From: Pseudocercospora fijiensis CIRAD86
Taxonomy: Eukaryota > Ascomycota > Dothideomycetes > Mycosphaerellales > Mycosphaerellaceae
Assembly (NCBI RefSeq): GCF_000340215.1
Contig: NW_006921538.1
Location: 3,205,869-3,269,868, forward strand
Reading direction: 5' to 3'
Length of the DNA stretch: 64,000 nucleotides
The notes under the pieces were generated by a model that made no database searches, had not been told where the DNA came from, and saw only the letters and a program-made list of their open reading frames with translations. Both the position numbers and the translations under genes were made by a program. Within the stretch, counting starts at the first letter, position 1; every line of letters begins with the position of its first letter. Shown here piece by piece: positions 55,018-64,000 of the stretch.

Positions 55018-58000
55018 ATGACATCCACTATCCCGCGCACTGCAAGACCACCTCCTCCCACAGGCCCTCTGCCAGCTCTGCCCCTCCCCAAGACTCGCAA
55101 ACAGTCCGACGACACCTATGACTCTCCCCCAGATTCTCGGCGAACCTCCACCGCCTCACAACTCCCCACATCAACCCCGAAACGGACAGCCATTCCTTCA
55201 CGATCAGTCACCGTATCTGGACTGCCGACACCAAAGCCCTCCAAGTCCAGTTCCACTCCTTCGATTCCTACATTAAGTTCTACTGCAGCAGACACGCCTG
55301 GAACCTCTCCTTCACCACCATTGCCAAGCACCGGCATCCCGAAGACCTTGCGGAAGACCACTAGCATTGGTTCCTTCCCACTGCCTCCCAAAGGTGGTCC
55401 ACGCGTGACCAGTCTTCCCCCCAGTCCGCTTTCCGCATCTCCGTCATCCAACGAACAACAGAACTCACGACCGCTGCAATCCAAGAGCAAACGCGATTCG
55501 TCGAAGCACAGAAGTGCAGAGAGTGGACTGAAGAAGTCCAAGCCGCGCAGTTCTGGCTATGGCTTGCGTGCTCGCGCTTCCCAAGGAGGCCTCGGAGGTT
55601 CTCCCAGTCTCTTGAATGGGACAGGCGACAGTAACTTGATCTCCAGTGGTCGCGGGACAAGAGTCTCCGACAGCCTTCTCAGCATACCGTCACCTCCCGA
55701 AAGTCGAAGCTCCTCTGCGAATGGCTCGTATCAGACAGATGCGACCGAGGTTGAGGATCATGGCGACCGAGGGAGGTCGCGCAAGACGAGCTCAACGGAG
55801 AAGCGAGAGTCTGGAGGCAAGGACATCAAGGGCAACGTCATTGTCAGCGTGCGTGTACGACCAGATGCAGGCAGCGATGGAGATCGCCCAGAAGGAGAGT
55901 GGCTGGTCGACGGAAGACGTTCACTGATATCATATCGCGGACGAGAAGGCGGCGACTACCGCTACGACAATGTCTTCTCGCCCCACGACCAGAACGCCCG
56001 AGTATACGATAACGCTGCGAAGCGGCTGGTGCGACGGGTGATGGAAGGCTATCATGGTACAGTCTTTGCGTATGGTATGACTGGAACGGGCAAGACCTTC
56101 TCCATGCAAGGAACTGCACAACAGCCTGGTGTCATTCCTTTGGCCATTACTGATATTTTCTCCTATATTCGCGAAAACCCCAACCGAGAATTTCTTTTAC
56201 GAGTTAGCTACCTGGAAATTTACAACGAGAAGATCTACGACTTACTGAATCAAGCTGTTCCTGGACAGCAGCAAGAAGAAATCAAACTTCGCGAAGATAG
56301 TAAGCGTGGAGTGTACGCTACACCTTTGAAGGAAGAGATTGTGCAATCCCCGAACCAGCTTCTGCGAGTCATCGCCAGGGGAGATCTTGCGAGACGAACT
56401 GGTAGTACGCAGTTTAACGCACGGTCTTCTCGTTCGCATGCTGTGGTTCAGATCGTGGTTGAATCTCGAGAACGCACTCAAGCTTCAGACGCCAGGCGGC
56501 CAGACAAGATCATACCTGGTGGAGTGCTGGTGTCCACTCTTTCGCTCATCGATCTTGCTGGCTCCGAGAAGGCGGCCGAGAACAAGGAGCGGCGAACGGA
56601 AGGTGCGCACATCAACAAATCACTTCTCACTCTGGGTACTGTAATCGCACGACTGTCGGGCGAGGATGAAAAGGATGAAAAGGAGGGCGGCGCGAAGCCC
56701 GCTGACCGAGAGAAGGCTCTCAAGCACTTACCGTACAGAGACAGCAAGCTCACGAGATTGCTGCAAGGTGCGCTGTCCGGCAACTCCCTCGTGTCCATTC
56801 TCTGCACCATTCAGCTTTCTTCGGCCGGCACAAGCGCTGCATTAGCGAGTTCACACACTGGCGAAACACTCAACACGCTCAAATTCGCCAGCAGAGCGAA
56901 GAACAACATCGTCAGTCACGCCAAGAAGAACGAATCCAATCCAAATGGTGGCGATGCAGGGAGCCGAGCGCTTCTTGACCGATATCGAATCGAAATCCAG
57001 GACCTTCGCGCGCAGTTGCAAGAGCAGAACAAGGCGAAGGAAGAAGCGGAGAAGAGGGAAGAATTGGAGAGAGACCGCCAAGTGGAGCAGCAGCTGGAGA
57101 GGGAGGAGCAGGCCAGGCATGAAGAGCAGATGCTGGAAATGCAGCTCGCCCGGACGGCACTCAAAGAGCGCATCGGCCACCTCAATCGCTTGATCCTGTC
57201 GTCGAGATCGATCGGCGTCAATTCCGGTCGCTTCTCCAGCTCGAGCCTGCCTTTTAATCCTCGACTGAGCAGCTTCAGCACGACACAGTCCGAATATGGG
57301 CGCCCTGTCAGCGCTCGCAGTCGTGACAGCAATATTCGGGACAGCAACGCGACTCTCGAACTACCGTCACCTGAAGAACGAGCCGGCCGCACTCTCTCTG
57401 GCGGATGCGTCACCATGGGGTCCATTCCTGCTGCACAGGTGTCGCACATGGTGACCGAAGACGAAGGTGCAGACGACGACGAGAACGATTCTGGAGGTGC
57501 GGATGGCAACGGTAACGCGAGCTTGGCGCAGCAGGTTCGAATGCTGCAGGCAGACCTAGCGGATAAGGACCGGTACATCCGCACGCTTGAGAAGCGTCTT
57601 CTCCAGGCTCGGCGCACCAGTCACAGCCGAGTCAGCGTGCAGTTCGCATCTCGTGTCGACATTCCTGAGGAGGGCAGCTTGGAAGCTCTCGTGCGCGATC
57701 GTGAGCGCGAGATCGAGGATCTGCGACAGAAGCTGGACGACCAGACTCGTATGGTGACGGCACTCCGAAGTGCGGCGCGAAAGCGTGAGTTGGCTGATCG
57801 CAGGAAGAGCCACCAGACTGCCACTAGCGAAGAGACTGCTCGACCTCCCACTTCGCACAGCGTTGCCGATAGCGTGCCTGAGCTGCCAGATGCTTTCGTG
57901 CGGAACTCTTCGCGCATCTCGAAACACTCCTCACGAGCAGCGTCGGCAAACGACCACTACCGGCTGTCTGGACATGGCAGCAGTCCTTCGAACGCTAGCC

Positions 58001-58380
58001 ATTCTAGCAATGGTGTCGTCAACTTCTCCAAGGCTCCTCTTTCGCCCATGGCAATCCTCAGCCCCACTCATTCTTCCAACAACTCTCGAGAGAGCAACAG
58101 CTATGCCGACAAGGGCAAGGGCAAGGGCAAGGGCATGCGGGCGACGCGCCGCAAATCGGTGGATGAAATGACACAGCTACTCGACCAGATGATCCAGGAC
58201 AAAGTCGAGAGTGGTCACGTCGTGCGAGGCGAGCGAGGTTCGTTGAGGATTCGAGAGCGACACGATACCGTTCTGCAGCAAATTGCTGATCATGGCGAGG
58301 AAGCAGCAGACAGTCGTGCGGGTGCGAGCACGAACGCGACGGCCGAGAATTTAAAGCTTTCCATCACCACAGCTTGGTGA
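55018..58380 (+). CDS. KIP2: Kinesin motor protein, Kip2-like (kinesin-7 group)
   Basis: Single exon, 1,120 aa; the start chosen has the context GCCACCATG (alternatives in frame at 55003 and 54949). A Ser/Pro-rich N-terminal extension of about 270 residues (TPKRTAIPSRS-type basic microtubule-binding stretches) precedes the motor, about residues 272-640. Motor: VIVSVRVRP, P-loop GMTGTGKT (353-360), NARSSRSHA switch I, DLAGSE (512-517) switch II and YRDSKLTRLLQ. A coiled coil follows (about 655-735, RAQLQEQNKAKEEAEKREEL), then a disordered tail with a KGKGKGKGM run and another short coiled coil. The N-terminal extension plus this motor type fits Kip2, a plus-end-directed kinesin that stabilises cytoplasmic microtubules and carries dynein (family knowledge). 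The subgroup call is less certain than kinesin itself. Confidence 0.9.
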   Translation: MTSTIPRTARPPPPTGPLPALPLPKTRKQSDDTYDSPPDSRRTSTASQLPTSTPKRTAIPSRSVTVSGLPTPKPSKSSSTPSIPTLSSTAADTPGTSPSPPLPSTGIPKTLRKTTSIGSFPLPPKGGPRVTSLPPSPLSASPSSNEQQNSRPLQSKSKRDSSKHRSAESGLKKSKPRSSGYGLRARASQGGLGGSPSLLNGTGDSNLISSGRGTRVSDSLLSIPSPPESRSSSANGSYQTDATEVEDHGDRGRSRKTSSTEKRESGGKDIKGNVIVSVRVRPDAGSDGDRPEGEWLVDGRRSLISYRGREGGDYRYDNVFSPHDQNARVYDNAAKRLVRRVMEGYHGTVFAYGMTGTGKTFSMQGTAQQPGVIPLAITDIFSYIRENPNREFLLRVSYLEIYNEKIYDLLNQAVPGQQQEEIKLREDSKRGVYATPLKEEIVQSPNQLLRVIARGDLARRTGSTQFNARSSRSHAVVQIVVESRERTQASDARRPDKIIPGGVLVSTLSLIDLAGSEKAAENKERRTEGAHINKSLLTLGTVIARLSGEDEKDEKEGGAKPADREKALKHLPYRDSKLTRLLQGALSGNSLVSILCTIQLSSAGTSAALASSHTGETLNTLKFASRAKNNIVSHAKKNESNPNGGDAGSRALLDRYRIEIQDLRAQLQEQNKAKEEAEKREELERDRQVEQQLEREEQARHEEQMLEMQLARTALKERIGHLNRLILSSRSIGVNSGRFSSSSLPFNPRLSSFSTTQSEYGRPVSARSRDSNIRDSNATLELPSPEERAGRTLSGGCVTMGSIPAAQVSHMVTEDEGADDDENDSGGADGNGNASLAQQVRMLQADLADKDRYIRTLEKRLLQARRTSHSRVSVQFASRVDIPEEGSLEALVRDREREIEDLRQKLDDQTRMVTALRSAARKRELADRRKSHQTATSEETARPPTSHSVADSVPELPDAFVRNSSRISKHSSRAASANDHYRLSGHGSSPSNASHSSNGVVNFSKAPLSPMAILSPTHSSNNSRESNSYADKGKGKGKGMRATRRKSVDEMTQLLDQMIQDKVESGHVVRGERGSLRIRERHDTVLQQIADHGEEAADSRAGASTNATAENLKLSITTAW

Positions 58381-59142
58381 TTGCAATTGTTGATGAGATC
58401 CATCACATCAAGGCGTTGCTCGGACTTGACTCTGGTTGGGAGATCTGATTGCGTTGATCGATAGTGTGCTGCAAGTCAGGGAGGGACGCGCGAGCATGTG
58501 CCTTGTATGCGCGCGCGCTAAACATGGTTCATGGCTTCACGATGAACGGATGCAGTGGCACGGCGTTTGGTTTTTGGAAACGCTTGGGAAGATCTATTGC
58601 CGTCTTTCCCTCATGGACGCTGTGCCCTGGATCGTGACGAGCACGAGTATGAAACTGTTATTTTCTCTTTCCTGTTGGGATGGCGACGTACGAAGCGGAG
58701 CGGAGCGAGCGATACCCTTTCGCGGACGGACAAGATGACTAATTTTCTTATTCATTCTATTTTGCGTGGATTCTTCTTTGCATGTACAATAATGGCTTGA
58801 GATGGTCGATTTGAATATTGAGATATGGTGGATGAGCAATTGAGATGAGCAAGCGGCAACGGAACGGACCAGCTAGAAAGAATGTACGAAGACGACGTCT
58901 CCAACGAATCTTTCTTTCATTCCTCCCTGCCTTCAGTCTGTCTATCACCTATCAGAGAGAGGATGTAGTGCGGACTTTCGCACAGTATTCTGTGCTGGAA
59001 CTTGAAACGTGCAGGTGGCATGCACGCTATTCTACTGTATCCCCAACTGTACTTGTGGAAGGCGGGGGATGTATGTGTGTGTATCCGCAGCTGAATTGGA
59101 GGCAAACGCGGCTCGCTACGCGAGCAGTCTACACCCATCCGT
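58381..59142. other. Kinesin 3' region up to the right-hand repeat block
   Basis: About 760 bp of normal composition with no gene. The change to CA/TG-poor sequence is sharp at about 59,140-59,160. Confidence 0.5.
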
Positions 59143-60419
59143 AAACCACTAACTAAACCTATTACCTATCCGGAAATGACCTATAGTCGGTGAAAACAGG
59201 TGTTTTACATAGTAAATAGCCCTCTCGCTCGATTCTATATTATTACAATAGTGCTAGAACGTTCTATTACTATATAAGGTAATAGGGTTGTTATATAGTA
59301 CTAGCAATTCGAGTTCTTGCTAGCTTTATATAATACTACTACCGCTATTCACCTACTATTTATATTACTACTACGCATCGTATACATATAATTTTTATAT
59401 TATATAAAAGCCCGGAGTAAGTAGATTAATACCTCGTATCGCATATATATATAAGTAGCTAGTATAGGTAGTGTTTAGTGCACCTTCGTAAAGCCCGGTA
59501 TCTCGGGCTTAGCGGGCTTTAAAGGACTCGAATACAGACTTCTTACTTTCTATACCTATATAAGAGATAGCGGCTCTACCGCGATAATACTATATATTTA
59601 GAAGCATTAAATAAGGTAGTATCTATGTATATTCTACATCCTCGGGTATCTCCGGCAGCTCCGTATCCTCCGCGAGTAATAGATCGAGTACCTACCCTAA
59701 ATCTATCTCCTAGTTATCTAACTTATACGGCTATAACTAAGAACTAAGGCCTATAGTTGTATTAAACAGGTTACTAACGTTACTGTCGGACTCTTCTTTA
59801 ATAATGTCCTCGTACGTACGCTATTACTATTGCTACTTAGCAATTCTAGCTATATCCTTCGGTTGTATACGTAATAGAAACAGGCTCTTATAATGCTCCT
59901 CGTATAGTAGGTCTTCTTTATCCGATAATCTACGCTCGTTACCTTCTAGCCGTAGAAGAGGCTCGTTCTTATAGCGGAGGCTAACTAGCTGCTAGTTATA
60001 GCGATAACAACCGTAGAAACTAGCTTCTTCGAGTATATCTATTAGTATAGCTTTGTCGCTCGCTATAAGCTACGCCTATTAACTATCTTCTAGCATTACT
60101 CGCTATACTAATAGCAACGGTTTTACTAGTATAAATCGAGCCGCCTTCTTCTTACGTAGTAGCCTCGAAGGTATAGCGGCAGTAAAATAGGGGAAGGGGT
60201 TACTAATAGACTTAGTGTTATACTATAGATTTGCTAGTTTAAAGACCTTTAGCGGCGCTCGGTCTTTAAGGTCGTTAGGAAGATAGCGGCTAACTAACTT
60301 ATATTAAACTAGCTATTGCTTACGCTTCTTAATCTAATATACCTTCTTAATCGGCCTCTGCTTGTAGCAACTAGCGAGCGGTCTAGTCTTATAAATACCT
60401 ATTAGAAGTAATAGAAATG
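59143..60419. other. RIP-degraded repeat DNA, family not identified
   Basis: TA-rich sequence with few CA or TG dinucleotides and no open frame of note. The part next to the transposase remnant may be the rest of the same pogo-type element (3' end and terminal repeat), but no terminal inverted repeat could be paired. Confidence 0.5.
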
Positions 60420-61383
60420 GCTCAGTTAGTAACTAAATAGTACGCTTAAGAAGGGGCCGCTTCCTGTCTTCTATACGTGCCCTTCTACTTATTATCGTAC
60501 CGAGCTCCTTCCGTTATCGCTTATAATAGGACTTCTATTACTTCCGTATCTTGTAGGCCTTATTATCTACTAACTTCTAAGCCTTCTTAATAGCAGTAAG
60601 CTCTCGATAGGCGACTCGAGTATAAACCTTATACGTATAAGCGATGCCTATCTTCTATTGCTTGCTATTATTAGCCTTGCGTGCCTTCCTCGCCTCTATA
60701 GCAATCTCTATCTCCGAGAGGTTATACAACGCCTAAGCGCCCTAGTTAGCATAGAATAGTACTAAGCTCGTAACTCCTTCGAGAAGGCCTTATATTAGAG
60801 ATAAAGGCGGTCTATGCCTCGTAAGTCGCTTATTAAGGGCATCAATCTGTCGCTTTGTAGTACGAATAGTAAGCGTAGGGTTAAATAGGTCTATATCGAC
60901 TAGAGGCGGCAATTCTAGTAAATGCGAGAACTCGAAGAGCCGACCGGTTTCTACGCTATTATAGATGCTATTAAGATCCCTTACAAGAAGGTCTGCTTTC
61001 TCTACCGCCTTACGCTCTACGTACTAGACTATATACGTGCCGTCTCGTTACGGAGAAAGTCGAGGGCTCGCTATGCGTTAATAGGGGCAATACCGGTCTT
61101 CCTAAAGGCTAACCGAATATTACTATTCTTAAAGGTCTTCCGCCGGATACTATCGATAGCGTCTATAAACTAAGCGACGCTAAATTCGCCTATTCCGAGC
61201 CTTGTGTATTCAATAACGGCCTTCCGGTAGTAATGCTTATAGACCTAGAATAAGACTATATCTAGCGGCTATAGGAAATAAGAGGTATATAGTAATAGTA
61301 TAAAGATTAGAATGCGGTATCTACGAGCGAAGTCGACAAACTCGAAGAAGTCGTAGCTTCTAAAGTTGTCTATTATAATGTTA
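60420..61383 (-). pseudogene. Pogo/Fot1-type (Tc1/mariner) transposase remnant, RIP-degraded and truncated
   Basis: Read on the minus strand, the frame starts with IIIDNFRSYDFFEFVDFARRY, which holds the second catalytic Asp of a DDE transposase. It goes on with a TSYFL-stop-PLDIVLF block (the PHTSHLLQPLDV-type motif), HYYRKAVIEYTRLG and IRLAFRKTGIAPINA, all typical of fungal pogo/Fot1 elements. A Lys/Arg-rich C-terminal part follows to about 60,420. Stops are TAG/TAA at likely Gln and Trp codons. The N-terminal DNA-binding domains and first catalytic Asp are missing, because the sequence switches to another repeat family at about 61,383. The plus-strand ORF at 60922-61173 is merely its antisense. 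Confidence 0.8.
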
Positions 61384-61403
61384 GAGGCTATATGTAATTG
61401 GTA

Positions 61404-61567
61404 TATAACTAGGCTAAGTAAAGCTAGGGTCTTAGTGCCTTAGGCAGGGCTTGGCGCTTAGTAATAGGCTAACTTGCCTGCCTTCCTCCCTCTCCTCTTA
61501 GTTCCTTATCGAATACTACCTATACCTACTACTACCCTATCTACCTGCTAATATAACCCTTCTTATA
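61404..61567 (+). repeat. LTR-like segment, copy 1
   Basis: About 164 bp, starting TATAACTAGG (probably TGTAAC before RIP) and ending near CCCTTCTTATA. The same segment recurs at 62811-62973 and, split by the gypsy insertion, at 2414-2443 plus 10467-10601. The boundaries are judged from where the three copies stop matching. Confidence 0.65.
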
Positions 61568-61589
61568 TAGTATTCGATCCACCCTTTAA

Positions 61590-62800
61590 GGGTAGCAGCT
61601 AGATAGTCCTTATTTCAAGCTTTTAGCGGTATAGCTACGAAAACCATCGATTTAACTATATTACGCCCGAAGAACGGGACCTATACGTACTATTCTATCG
61701 AAACAACCGTACTAATTATTAAGCAAGGCCTTCTATACGGCCTATTACACTAAGTTAAGCATACTAGACCGATACCTACTAATTCCGCTACATCCGCATC
61801 TTAGGGGCCTATAATATATTATTAGTGTTACCCCTTATTATAATAGCCGGTTTATTACGAAGCAATAACAACCGTGCTGCCGCTAGCAGCGCTAGCAACG
61901 ACAACGCTAGTAGCATAGTACCTGCTAAAGTGCCTACTAAAGTGCCTACTAAAGCACCTGCTAAAGTGCCTTCTACTAAAGAGCCTACTACTAGGCCTAC
62001 CGAAGAACCTATAGTTCTAGGCGATAATCTAGAATTGCCTATTAACGATATTCTTAACAACATTGTTAATCGACGATATAGCTAACCGGCCTTTAGCCCC
62101 TAGCTAGTAGCGAGACTCTAAGAAGCTACCTAGAATAGGCTCGCTGCTCTACGCTAAGAACAATAGCTAAAGGAGAACCTCCTTAAAATCCGCCGCCTTT
62201 AGGAGGCCCTAACAACTAACACTAAGCCGATAGTAGGGCCTTCCTTACTATTAGTCCTAGTCTAGAAGAAGGATACTAAACTTAAGGACTGCACCGTGTT
62301 TAATAGCTCTAGTCGGAAGCAATATAATAACTATATTCGTAACTGTAAGCTCAACTAGCGCAATGCACCGAGAGCGCTACTAGATAACTATTCCTTAGTT
62401 GTCTATGCTATATAGTACATTAATAGCGACCTAAAGCGCACGTAGGATAACTATTTCGACTCCCTTAACGATTAGACCGCTATTTAGTAGAAAACCTATA
62501 AGACTATTATACTAGATACCCTTAGAAACCCTATACTAAGGCAACAATACGCCTAAGACTAATACCTACGTACTAAACAAAAGGCCGACTAAACCTCTCG
62601 ATCCTTCGAGGCCTATCTAAAGACCCTAGAGGACGATTTGCTACCTAAAACCGACTCTATCTAGATATCTAAGATACGACCTAAACTAAGATAGGAACTA
62701 GTCCTTAAATTAGACCGCCGCCGTGTGTTTAAATAGGCCAACCTAACACGTATTTAATTTATAGTCGAAGTAGAAACTGTTAGGGCTAAAGAGGCTACAC
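61590..62800 (+). pseudogene. Degraded gag-like protein, copy 1
   Basis: One frame can be followed from about 61,610 (RYSYENHRFNYITPEERDLY) through the surviving ORF at 61825-62085 to about 62,800. The ORF has a Lys/Pro/Thr repeat (VPTKVPTKAPAKVP) and ends DILNNIVNRRYS. The downstream part (LKDCTVFNSSSRKQY; RSFEAYLKTLEDDLLP) resembles retrotransposon gag capsid sequence. It is interrupted by TAG/TAA stops. The C-terminal codons run up to the next LTR-like segment. Confidence 0.65.
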
Positions 62801-62810
62801 GTAATTGGCA

Positions 62811-62973
62811 TGTAACTAGGCTAAGTAAAGCTAGGGTCTTAGTGCCTTAGGTAGGGCTTAGCGCTTAGCAATAGGCTAACTTGCCTGCCTTCCTCCCTCT
62901 CCTCCTAGCTCCTTATCGAATACTACCTATACCTACTACTACCCTATCTACCTACTAATATACCCTTCTTATA
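62811..62973 (+). repeat. LTR-like segment, copy 2
   Basis: About 163 bp, starting TGTAACTAGG and ending near CCCTTCTTATA. It preserves the uninterrupted GGGTCT at which the left-hand gypsy element inserted in its own copy. Confidence 0.65.
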
Positions 62974-62989
62974 TAGTATTCGATCTACC

Positions 62990-64000
62990 CTTTAAGGGCA
63001 GCAGCTAGATAGTTCTTATTTCAAGCTTTTAGCGGTATAGCTACGAACAAGACTAATCTAACTATATTGCGCCCGAAGAATAGGACCTATACGTACTATT
63101 CTATCGAAACAACCGTACCAATTATTAAGCAAGGCCTTCTATACGACCTATTACACTAAGTCAATTGTACTAGACTAATATCCACTAATTCCGCTATATC
63201 CGCATCTTAGGGGCTAACAATATATTATTAGTGTTACCCCCTATTATAATAGCCGGCTTATTACGAAACAACAACCGTACTGCCGCTAGCAGCGCTAGTA
63301 ACGACAACGCTAGTAGCACAGTGCCTACTAAAGTGCCTGCTAAAGCGCCTACTAAAGTGCCTCCTGCTAAGGTGCCTACTAAAGAGCCTACTAGAGGGCC
63401 TGCTAAAGAACCTATAATCGAAGGAGATAACCTATCGTTGCCCGTTAACGATATTCTTAACAATATTGTTAATCGACGATATAGCTAGCTAGCCTTTAGT
63501 CCCTAACTAGTAGCGAGACTTCAAGAAGCTACTTAAAATAGGCTCACTGCCTTACGTTAAGAATAATAGCTAAAGGATAATCTTCTCGAGATTCGCCGCC
63601 TCTAGGAATCTCTAACAACTACTGCTAAGCTAATAGCAGGACCTTCTTTACTACCTATCTAAAAGAAGGATGCTAAACTTAAGGACTGCACCGTATTTAA
63701 TAGCTCTAGTCGGAAGCAGTATAACGACTATATTCGTAACTGTAAACTCAACTAGCGCAACGCACTAAGAGCGCTACTAGACGACTATTCCTTAGTCGTA
63801 TACGCTATATAGTACATCAATAGCGACCTAAAGCGTATATAGGATAACTATTTTAACTCCCTTAACGATTAGACCGCTGTTTAGTAGCAGACCTACAAAA
63901 CTATTATACTAGATACCCTTAGAAACCCTATACTAAGGTAACAATATGCTTAGGACCTGTATCTTCGAGCTAAACAGAAGACTAATCAATCGGCTCGCTT
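62990..64000 (+). pseudogene. Degraded gag-like protein, copy 2, truncated by window end
   Basis: Same layout as copy 1. The surviving ORF at 63231-63488 carries a similar VPAKAPTKVPPAKVP repeat and the identical ending DILNNIVNRRYS. Downstream, LKDCTVFNSSSRKQY recurs before the window ends. Stops again lie at likely former CAA, CAG and TGG codons. Confidence 0.65.

Larger units (their letters stand above)
61384..64000 (+). mobile_element. Tandem gag-only LTR element, two copies, RIP-degraded, cut by window edge
   Basis: Two copies of the same unit follow each other with a period of about 1,407 bp (for example TATAACTAGG at 61404 and TGTAACTAGG at 62811; the surviving ORFs at 61825 and 63231). 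The arrangement is LTR, internal gag region, LTR, internal gag region. No protease, RT or integrase lies between gag and the next LTR. The element therefore looks non-autonomous, or is a fragment multiplied by LTR-LTR recombination. Copies differ mainly by C/T and G/A changes. Confidence 0.75.

Noticed and set aside
60922..61173. Plus-strand ORF of 83 codons in the right repeat block
   Set aside because: It is the antisense of the pogo-type transposase remnant, whose motifs read on the minus strand.

Overview
The window looks like a chromosome segment of a filamentous ascomycete (Pezizomycotina; most likely a Dothideomycete of the Mycosphaerellales type, which is an inference from protein style only). 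The genes have short introns (about 45 to 120 nt, a few longer) with CTAAC/CTGAC-like branch points. They encode fungal proteins: an eisosome protein Eis1, a hydrophobin, Mtr2, a Kip2-like kinesin and a fungal telomerase reverse transcriptase.

Layout. Bases 1 to about 10,990 and about 59,143 to 64,000 are transposon graveyards. Their reading frames are riddled with TAG and TAA stops, and CA and TG dinucleotides are visibly scarce while TA is abundant. This is the signature expected of repeat-induced point mutation (RIP). The left block holds the 3' end of one Ty3/gypsy element (integrase plus chromodomain, cut by the window edge). It also holds a complete second gypsy chromovirus (2444-10461) with 147-bp LTRs and a 5-bp target duplication GGTCT, inserted inside an older LTR-like repeat. 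The right block holds a truncated pogo/Fot1-type transposase remnant, then two tandem copies (period about 1407 bp) of a gag-only LTR element. Its LTR is the same repeat that the left gypsy element interrupts.

Between them lies a gene island of about 48 kb. In order: EIS1-like (+), pyrroline-5-carboxylate reductase (+), hydrophobin (-), a hypothetical protein (-), RPB11 (-), nitronate monooxygenase (+), a protein with two HMG-box-like repeats (+), a questin-oxidase-like/DUF4243 protein (-), telomerase reverse transcriptase TERT (+), a TBC-domain protein without the usual catalytic fingers (+), a diverged relative of the HMG-like protein (-), GH47 alpha-mannosidase (-), a small membrane protein with an Ish1/HeH-like motif (+), a large charged coiled-coil protein (-), MTR2 (-), RPL38 (+), a catechol O-methyltransferase-like enzyme (-) and a Kip2-type kinesin (+).

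Most genes are housekeeping and I see no operon-like or biosynthetic cluster. RPB11/nitronate monooxygenase and MTR2/RPL38 are close divergent pairs that may share promoters. The least familiar content is the pair of paralogous HMG-like proteins at 23.4 and 36.9 kb, the gag-only tandem element and its nested copy, and a GC-AG intron that brings in the last GH47 motif.
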